Shown: in pieces, positions 61,477 to 64,000 of the stretch
How the letters are laid out: each line of letters begins with the position of its first letter
Numbering within the stretch: position 1 is the first letter of the stretch
NCBI GenBank assembly: GCA_002734085.1
Contig: NVXV01000019.1
Span: 1-64,000, forward strand
Length of the DNA stretch: 64,000 nucleotides
Direction of reading: 5' to 3'
Source of the DNA: Fluviicola sp.
GTDB lineage: Bacteria > Bacteroidota > Bacteroidia > Flavobacteriales_D > Crocinitomicaceae
Position numbers and translations under genes: made by a program
The notes under the pieces: generated by a model
The model's input: only the letters and a program-made list of their open reading frames with translations
The model's database searches: none
Told to the model about the DNA's origin: nothing

Positions 61477-61568
61477 AGTATAATAAGTTATTCAGTTGTT
61501 CTAAATATAATAAATTAAAGCAACTCAGAATTCTAAAACGAAATATTAAACAAGTTTGATATATATGG

Positions 61569-62429
61569 TTATATAAACTTAAAATCTACCCTACGATTAC
61601 GTTGTTTTCCATCAGGTGTATTATTTGAATCTACGGGTTCTCGTTCTCCTTTAAAATCAATCTCTAACTTGTCTGGTTCAATTCCCTGAGATTTAAAGTA
61701 ATCTTTGATTGCCTTTGCGCGTCGTTTTGATAGACCTACGTTGTATTCGTCTGTACCAACAGCATCTGTATGACCGATAACCTCTACACGCAAATCGTAA
61801 ATTCCATCGAGTATTCGGGCCATTCTATTTAAATAGTCGTAATGTTCCGGGCGTATCTCAGATTTATCGTGATCAAAATATATGGGCTCAAATTCAAAAT
61901 TTTCTCGCTCCTTTTCTCTGATTTCAGGTGCTGGATATCCTTTATTGTAATCTCTTATGAATCGCTGTTTCCAGTAATGAGTAGCAGTGAATTTCTCTTC
62001 ATCGTTAAACTCCTCGTCCACTCTAAAAAGAATGATCTCCCCTATTTTGTTACGACAATCAGTACTCCTGAAGTTTCCCTTGAAGTATCCAGTCGAGTCA
62101 TCGTAAACCATCTCATAAACTAATTTACACTTAGGGGCAACACGAGAGTGAGTGGATGATTTAAGATATTCCTCAGAAAGAGTTATATGGTTGTTTTTAA
62201 GTTTTCCTTCTACCGTTTTTACGGCAAAATCTTCTGTATTTAATATTTCAATTCTAGATTTTCCTTCGACTTTATCTGCACTACCAGAAAGCGTAAAGAA
62301 AACAACGTCAGCCTCCCCTAAACTTTGATAAGAGAACTTTAATATCCCTTTCCATTCTCCTTTGAAATCAATTTGAGAAAATGAGAAAAATGTACAACTC
62401 AATAAAATAAAAAATACTAAATACTTCAT
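61569..62429 (-). CDS. OmpA-family protein with N-terminal β-domain
   Basis: 286 aa with a signal peptide ('YLVFFILLSCTFFSFSQ'). Residues ~22-130 are a β-rich domain ('FKGEWKGILKFSYQSLGEAD', 'FTLSGSADKVEGKSRIEIL') also found in other Bacteroidota OmpA proteins. Residues ~175-285 are the OmpA peptidoglycan-binding domain: 'FEPIYFDHDKSEIRPEHYDY', 'VEVIGHTDAVGTDEYNVGLS', 'KRRAKAIKDYF' and 'NRRVDFKFI'. The conserved Asp/Arg pair that binds diaminopimelate is present. It likely tethers the envelope. Confidence 0.92.
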   Translation of the reverse strand: MKYLVFFILLSCTFFSFSQIDFKGEWKGILKFSYQSLGEADVVFFTLSGSADKVEGKSRIEILNTEDFAVKTVEGKLKNNHITLSEEYLKSSTHSRVAPKCKLVYEMVYDDSTGYFKGNFRSTDCRNKIGEIILFRVDEEFNDEEKFTATHYWKQRFIRDYNKGYPAPEIREKERENFEFEPIYFDHDKSEIRPEHYDYLNRMARILDGIYDLRVEVIGHTDAVGTDEYNVGLSKRRAKAIKDYFKSQGIEPDKLEIDFKGEREPVDSNNTPDGKQRNRRVDFKFI

Positions 62430-62641
62430 GCTTATTACTTATTCGTATAAAACCAAAAAATGTTCCAAATATATTGTTTTGATATTGTGTTAGACATTAG
62501 ACTTTAGATTATAGACTTTGAAAGTTGGACGTGGTAGGATTTAAGATGAATATTGATTCTATTTTTGAAGGATTTTACTTTTTATTGTATTAGTAAATTT
62601 GATTGGATATGATTTAAATTAAATCTATCTCAATTGATTCT

Positions 62642-62649
62642 TATATTTG
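62642..62649 (+). promoter_or_regulatory. -7 promoter element (TATATTTG) for the GT9 gene
   Basis: Exact TAnnTTTG match ending 4 bp before the ATG at 62654; transcription from it would start at or inside the start codon, giving a leaderless message. As at aroC, this closeness is notable. Confidence 0.4.
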
Positions 62650-62653
62650 CTGA

Positions 62654-63631
62654 ATGAAGCAATTCTTAATCATACAAACTGCTTTTCTGGGTGATGTTAT
62701 CTTGTGTACACCTGTTGTATCGGAGTTAAAACGCATTTATCCCGATGCTTTAATAGATATAGTGGTAAGAAAAGGAAATGAGTCTCTGCTTCAAAACAAT
62801 CCAAAGCTGAACGAAGTCTTTATCTGGAATAAAAAACAAGGAAAATACAAATCACTTGTTTCAATCATCAGGCAGATAAGAAAAAAAAAATATGACGAAG
62901 TGATCAACCTTCAACGTTTTACATCTGCAGGTTTAATGTGTCTTCGCGCAAAAGCAGACTCAAAAATTGGTTTTAATAAGAATGCTTTTGGTTTTATATA
63001 CAGCAAAAAACTTCAGCACAACATAGGCGATGGAAGACATGAAGTGGAAAGAAACCTTTCGACAATTGCTCATCACGGAGCACGTAAATTAATCAGGCCC
63101 GAGCTGTTTCCTTCTAAAGAAGATTACTCATCTGTTGAACGCTGGAAAGAATCAAACTACTTCTGTTTAGCACCAGCATCTGTTTGGGAAACCAAAAAAT
63201 TACCCTTCAAAAAATGGATTGAACTAATTGAATTATTAAAGAGCAAAGGAAATATCTATTTGCTCGGTGGACCAGATGATTTAGACTTATGTACCAAGAT
63301 CAAGAAACGCTTTACTGGAAATATAACTATTCTTGCCGGTCAGTTAACCTTACTTCAAAGTGCTGCGTTGATGAAAGATGCAGAAATGAATTTCGTAAAT
63401 GATTCAGGTCCCTTACACTTAGCTTCTGCTATGAATGCGCCGACAAGAGCGTTTTTCTGTTCAACAATAAAAGACTTTGGATTTGGACCTCTGGCAGAAA
63501 ACAGTAAAGTAGTTGAGATCAATTATGACCTCGATTGTCGTCCCTGTGGTTTACATGGTTATCATTCCTGTCCAAAAGGACACTTTAAATGTGGGAATGA
63601 TATTGATATTAAAACTTCAATACTTTCATAA
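62654..63631 (+). CDS. Glycosyltransferase family 9 (heptosyltransferase-like)
   Basis: 325 aa. N-terminal 'FLIIQTAFLGDVILCTPVVS' and the C-terminal 'NFVNDSGPLHLASAMNAPTR' with 'CRPCGLHGYHSCPKGHFKCG' are typical of GT9 enzymes such as WaaF/WaaC. It would transfer a heptose or related sugar to lipid A-core. It is a single gene ended by a bidirectional terminator. The neighbouring HAD phosphatase at 39.8 kb could supply a heptose pathway but is far away. Confidence 0.92.
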   Translation: MKQFLIIQTAFLGDVILCTPVVSELKRIYPDALIDIVVRKGNESLLQNNPKLNEVFIWNKKQGKYKSLVSIIRQIRKKKYDEVINLQRFTSAGLMCLRAKADSKIGFNKNAFGFIYSKKLQHNIGDGRHEVERNLSTIAHHGARKLIRPELFPSKEDYSSVERWKESNYFCLAPASVWETKKLPFKKWIELIELLKSKGNIYLLGGPDDLDLCTKIKKRFTGNITILAGQLTLLQSAALMKDAEMNFVNDSGPLHLASAMNAPTRAFFCSTIKDFGFGPLAENSKVVEINYDLDCRPCGLHGYHSCPKGHFKCGNDIDIKTSILS

Positions 63632-63637
63632 AAAGAA

Positions 63638-63666
63638 AAAGACACCTAGATAATCTAGATGTCTTT
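63638..63666. terminator. Bidirectional intrinsic terminator
   Basis: AAAGACA-c-CTAGAT / ATCTAG-a-TGTCTTT stem with A-rich sequence on the left and T-rich on the right, placed between the GT9 gene (+) and the T9SS protein gene (-). It fits both directions. Confidence 0.8.
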
Positions 63667-63694
63667 CTTGCATGTTCAATAAGTAGTTTAATCT

Positions 63695-64000
63695 TTATTT
63701 TAGAACATTCACAAACCCTTTAAATTCGTATTTATTATCATTTTCAGCATCTCTTGCACTAATTTTCCAGACGTATGTACCATCTTTCACTAGTCCCATA
63801 CCGCTGTAAGTTCCATCCCAAGCTCCATCTGGATCAAACGATTCGAAAATCAATTCTCCCCATCGGTTAAAGACTTCTAAATGAAAACTACTAACATCAA
63901 TTCCTTGAATGTATACTCTCCATTTGTCATTAAACCCATCAGTATCTGGAGTAAATGTGTTTGGAGCAAAAATCAATACTTCATTTTGTATTCTTACTAG
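63695..64000 (-). CDS. C-terminal end of a T9SS type B (gliding-motility-associated C-terminal domain) protein
   Basis: Partial: the frame is open to the window edge, so the track start at 63976 is not real. The visible ~100 residues are a CHU_C domain: 'IFAPNTFTPDTDGFNDKWRV', 'FHLEVFNRWGELIFESFDPD', 'GAWDGTYSGMGLVKDGTYVW' and a final β-strand. This is the sorting signal of a large secreted or surface protein of the type IX system. The functional part lies outside the window. Confidence 0.92.
   Translation of the reverse strand, partial: LVRIQNEVLIFAPNTFTPDTDGFNDKWRVYIQGIDVSSFHLEVFNRWGELIFESFDPDGAWDGTYSGMGLVKDGTYVWKISARDAENDNKYEFKGFVNVLK

Overview
This window is a typical AT-rich chromosome segment of a free-living Bacteroidota, most likely order Flavobacteriales and possibly near Crocinitomicaceae. 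The assignment rests on several markers: a type III glutamine synthetase, the rpmB-rpmG-DUF4295-ftsY block, type IX secretion (T9SS) C-terminal domains, a bifunctional ribBA, promoter elements of the TAnnTTTG (-7) type, and many small lipoproteins of no known family. I see no rRNA, prophage, CRISPR array or complete insertion sequence.

Layout. 1-2.9 kb: a broken DNA-alkylation-repair gene followed by small enzymes (YdeI-like, YCII, hotdog thioesterase, DUF2071). 2.9-8.9 kb: secreted or lipoprotein genes of mostly unknown function, including a CAP-domain protein with an OmpA-like segment. 8.9-18.1 kb (minus strand): a membrane protein, dicarboxylate symporter and chorismate synthase operon, an OmpA fusion, bestrophin, MscS, an SDYKAD-repeat protein, a lipoprotein and oligopeptidase B. 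18.1-25.4 kb: histidine phosphatase, M61 protease, glutamine synthetase III, two VOC proteins and tmRNA. 25.4-32.1 kb: two small envelope genes divergent from lptF/G, two glycosyltransferases and ribBA. 32.4-41.3 kb (minus strand): an NlpC/P60-CapA fusion, a PLP deaminase-like enzyme, a double FKBP lipoprotein, ftsY with ribosomal proteins L33 and L28, and a GT2-HAD-MORN operon. 41.5-41.85 kb: two nearly identical tandem units that look like small RNA genes, each with its own promoter and intrinsic terminator. 41.85-55.3 kb: secreted cyanophycinase-like and LVIVD-repeat T9SS cargo, a pcm operon with two unrecognised genes, fumarylacetoacetase, RelA/SpoT, Hsp20, a sodium/solute symporter and a START-like protein. 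55.3-57.2 kb: a methyltransferase followed by a tandemly duplicated tRNA-Met/GIY-YIG nuclease locus. 57.2-64 kb: a peptide-deformylase-like lipoprotein, CPBP protease, M24 peptidase, acyl-CoA dehydrogenase, OmpA protein, GT9 glycosyltransferase and the truncated end of a T9SS type B protein.

How the parts fit. Many genes serve the envelope: LPS export and sugar transfer (lptF/G, GT4-like pair, GT2, GT9), OmpA-type peptidoglycan anchoring, secreted proteases, and T9SS cargo that also needs FKBP-type folding and SRP targeting (FtsY). The housekeeping part covers aromatic amino acids (aroC), riboflavin (ribBA), nitrogen (GS III), tyrosine breakdown (fahA), stringent response (rsh) and ribosome rescue (ssrA).

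Most worth following up: (1) the tRNA-Met region, where two damaged tRNA copies carry the same ~60-nt double-hairpin insertion exactly at the T-stem/T-loop junction and a GIY-YIG nuclease ORF reads into one of them; (2) the tandem sRNA pair at 41.54-41.83 kb. All assignments are from reading the sequence and family knowledge; no database search was run.
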